From Sulfurimonas sp. (lineage in GTDB: Bacteria; Campylobacterota; Campylobacteria; Campylobacterales; Sulfurimonadaceae): 40,502 nucleotides of DNA. Location of the stretch: the NCBI RefSeq assembly GCF_028694605.1, contig NZ_JAQVKP010000002.1:142109-182610 (forward strand). The letters run 5' to 3'. The notes below the pieces were generated by a model. That model saw only the letters and a list, made by a program, of their open reading frames with translations. It made no database searches and had not been told where the DNA came from. How positions within the stretch are numbered: position 1 is the first letter of the stretch; each line of letters opens with the position of its first letter. Shown in pieces: positions 38,329-40,502 of this stretch. The position numbers were made by a program, and so were the translations under genes.

Positions 38329-38802
38329 TTATCTTTTTTTATTAGCTATATCATCAGCATATTGTTCAAGTTTTTTATTTAAAATTAAAATCATAGCTTC
38401 GTATTTATGGCAACCTGTTGAGTTTTCTCTTTCACATGCTTTTTTATAATATTGAACCGCTTTTTTAAAATCTTGTTCCACGCCGTCTCCCATATCATAC
38501 ATACGCCCAAGATTATAACATCCACCGCCTCCGCCATAATCTTGATTTTCACAAGCCTTCTCCCATAGATTTTTTGCCTTGTTGTAGTCTTGTTCTACAC
38601 CTTCTCCATTTTTATACAAAATCCCAAGATTACTAAGATGAAAGCATCCTTTAGTATTTCCATCATCGCATGCCTGCTCCCATAATTTCTCTGCTTTAGT
38701 ATAATCTTTATTCTTATATGCTTGCAAACCATCATCCACATTATCCGCCATAAGGTTCATATTTAAAAACAAAGCTAACAAAACCTTTAAATATCTCTTC
38801 AT
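38329..38802 (-). CDS. exported Sel1-repeat protein
   Basis: A 157-residue protein with signal peptide (MKRYLKVLLALFLNMNLMA) and three Sel1-like repeats (about 25-60, 60-98, 98-135), each with A..LWE.AC/YYKKAC and G..GV.QD patterns and paired cysteines, as in Helicobacter cysteine-rich proteins. Such solenoids bind partners in the periplasm or outside. The start has AAAGGA upstream and an ATTATGAATAA box 28 nt away. It may be a host-interaction or exclusion cargo, or simply a moron gene. Confidence 0.8.
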   Translation of the reverse strand: MKRYLKVLLALFLNMNLMADNVDDGLQAYKNKDYTKAEKLWEQACDDGNTKGCFHLSNLGILYKNGEGVEQDYNKAKNLWEKACENQDYGGGGGCYNLGRMYDMGDGVEQDFKKAVQYYKKACERENSTGCHKYEAMILILNKKLEQYADDIANKKR

Positions 38803-38822
38803 CTTTACAATCCTTTTTTCAT

Positions 38823-38832
38823 TTATTCATAA
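38823..38832 (-). promoter_or_regulatory. ATTATGAATAA box before the Sel1-repeat gene
   Basis: Mini-ORF MNK with TGA; distance 28 nt, the shortest of the set. Confidence 0.6.
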
Positions 38833-38852
38833 TTTTATTATTATCACTAAAT

Positions 38853-40439
38853 CTAATCTATAATTGAGCCGCTCGCCAAGGCATGTGCTATCATTTTTCC
38901 TGAATAAATACCTTTTTTTAGTGCATCAATATTTCCAACAACTATAAAAATATACTTCGCCCTTGAAACAGCAACATTTAACATATTTGGCCTGCTATTT
39001 ATAAAGTTAATACTGTCATTTTTACCTACTGTAGCAGAGAATATTACAATAGGAAATTCTGCTCCTTGAAATTTATGTACGGTTCCTATCTTTTCAAGTC
39101 TTCGTGTATGATTGATAGTTTTTTTATATCTGGTTATTAGTTTGGACGCTTGATTTCTATATGGAGTTATTATTCCTACATCCTTTTCTAAATCGAATCC
39201 TGCTAATCTGATTTTTTCTAAAATCTCTTCAATACGATCAATCTCTTCAAAATTTACATTATCATTCATTGCTTCTATTTCTACATGTGAGCAATATAAG
39301 CTTTTCCCTCCAAAATTATCATAACTTTCTTGCAACTTATCATCTTTTCCCCATTGTGTTTTTACATGTAATTTATCATAGTTTGCTACATCAATAAAAA
39401 TATCTGCTATATCTTTCAAGCATCTTCTATGCTCATCAAGAACTATACTGTCTCCTATATCATCAAACTCAACACTTTGACATTTTGCAGCTCTATGATA
39501 TGCAGTGCTCATAGTTGGCGAAAATTTTTGATATTCTATAAACTGTTTTTCTTTATCTTCTTCTATATAATCCCAAGTTTTTTCTTTATACTCCTCTTTT
39601 TGAGTATCACTTATTGAAATAATCGGTTCAAGCTGCTTAGGATCTCCTACAACTACTGCTCTTTTACTTCTTGTAATTAACGGAAATAATAAATGTGGCG
39701 GTATCATTCCTGCCTCATCAACTACTAAATAATCATAAATATCAGGCTTTGGAGAAAAGAACAATCCTAAAGATGAAGCCAATGTGGTTGTCATTACAGG
39801 ATATACTAAGGATATGTTTTTCTTGTGATATTCCAAATTTTTTAAAAATTCTGATTTTCTATCGTCTGATTTAAATATTTTCATAGAGTATTCCCACTCT
39901 TCAAGGCTTTTAATAATTTCTTTTTTATTTTTTAATATTATTTGCCAAATATATTCTAATGATAATGCAAATAATTTTGCATTTTTAGCATGATATTTGT
40001 TTTTAAAATATGTTAAAAATCCATCTTTATAGTTTTTATAGTATAAAGAAACATTGTCCTCTAAAACTTCTTTGTTTTTTAATAAACTTTTTTCATACTG
40101 TTCTAATTTTATCTTTAAAGATTCTATATTTTTAATTGTAGTATTTGTATCATCGATTCTTTTATTATATTTATTTTCAAATTTTTGAAATTCATTATAT
40201 AAAAAATCAAATTTTTCACATTCGCCCAATGTAGTAGCTACTTTTGATATATTTGCATGAAAATATTCTATCTTTCCGGGTATTCTTAAAATATCATCTA
40301 TAGTATTAAATTCTAAATCTACAAAACATCTTTTTACTAAATCTTTATTTGAGGCTATAAAGTTTTTTATAATAGTACTCAACTTTCGCACATAGAAAAT
40401 CCTAAATTTCCTACATTCAAAAGCATAAATAAAGCCCAT
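38853..40439 (-). pseudogene. superfamily 1 helicase lacking its Walker A part
   Basis: A 528-residue frame with the C-terminal motifs of UPF1/DNA2-like SF1 helicases: motif II VVDEAG (239-244), motif III GDPKQLEPI (265-273), motif IV-like GIITPYRNQ, motif V IGTVHKFQGAEF, and motif VI NVAVSRAK near 490. A normal member has a Walker A (GPPGTGKT) hundreds of residues before motif II; here the frame begins with MGFIYAFECRKFRIF and none is present. The reverse-strand frame upstream meets a stop at once, and a plus-strand promoter lies there. It seems to be a 5'-truncated gene, so it probably has no ATPase activity. Confidence 0.65.
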
Positions 40440-40456
40440 AAATAGGCACTTTAAAG

Positions 40457-40502
40457 TATAATTTGTTTACGACAACAGACCAATACAAGGTGCTTTTTTA
40501 TG
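40457..40502 (+). promoter_or_regulatory. promoter and start of a gene beyond the window
   Basis: TATAAT at 40457-40462 is followed by AAGG (40487-40490) and an ATG at 40500-40502, nine bases later. It looks like the start of a plus-strand gene divergent from the helicase fragment. The gene itself is outside the window. Confidence 0.45.

Noticed and set aside
22673..40439. Insertion sequences or transposases
   Set aside because: No transposase motif or terminal inverted repeats with target duplications were seen anywhere in the window.
1603..40502. The whole region as a plasmid rather than an integrated element
   Set aside because: The tRNA 3' fragment and the CRISPR/TA flank point to chromosomal integration, and no replication initiator is visible. 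A plasmid origin of the element cannot be excluded from this window alone.

Overview
The window is AT-rich (I estimate roughly one third G+C). Its gene style suggests a Campylobacterota organism of the Sulfurimonas/Sulfuricurvum/Sulfurospirillum type; this rests on general appearance, not a database match. Nearly everything from about 1.6 kb to the right end looks like one integrated conjugative element (ICE). A 3' fragment of a tRNA-Ser(GCT) gene at 1547-1607 marks one attachment end. The integrase and the intact tRNA are not in the window and should lie to the right.

Left flank (1-1546): the end of a CRISPR array without cas genes; a roughly 200-bp phage-derived gene fragment between the last full repeat and a truncated repeat; a RelE/ParE-type toxin-antitoxin pair with its own palindromic operator; a candidate small RNA ending in a UUCG-loop terminator; and a short gene remnant.

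Element, read on the minus strand from right to left. 40.4-38.8 kb: a helicase lacking its Walker A part, and a Sel1-repeat protein. 38.0-35.2 kb: small unrecognised genes. 35.2-34.7 kb: a non-coding region with an oriT-like repeat array. 34.7-30.5 kb: a ribbon-helix-helix accessory protein and a relaxase-primase. 30.5-29.8 kb: two plus-strand genes, one for a BamE-like lipoprotein. 29.6-22.7 kb: an HTH protein, a lytic transglycosylase, the coupling protein TraD and the giant TraG. 22.6-19.7 kb: two envelope proteins, then ParA and ParB. 19.6-3.0 kb: an almost complete F-type type IV secretion system (TraW, TraU, TrbC, a TrbB-like thioredoxin, TraA pilin, TraL, TraE, TraK, TraB, a TraV split over two lipoprotein genes, TraC, TrbI-like, an S26 peptidase, TraH, an unknown secreted protein, DsbC-like isomerase, a periplasmic nuclease and TraN). 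2.9-1.7 kb: an HTH protein and a GNAT acetyltransferase with a tiny coupled partner.

These genes can work as one transfer machine. The relaxase and its accessory protein would process oriT, TraD would pass the DNA to the channel, and TraL/E/K/B/V/C/W/U/H/G with the pilin would build the pilus and channel. The thiol-redox proteins would fold the cysteine-rich TraN, TraU and TraH. ParAB would stabilise the element when it is excised.

Two element-wide signals are the strongest candidates for something undescribed. First, a 14-bp palindrome TTTCCCRCGGGAAA occurs five times, three times inside genes, and could be the ParB centromere or a regulator site. Second, a box ATTATGAATAA sits 28-44 nt before the start of twelve genes on either strand, always pointing the same way relative to the gene; it contains an ATG opening a tiny ORF. 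Other notable points are an apparently perfect 726-bp tandem duplication inside traG, a C-type-lectin-like domain plus 39-residue repeats in TraN, the split TraV, and a shared leader and signal-peptide segment between the dsbC-like gene and traK.
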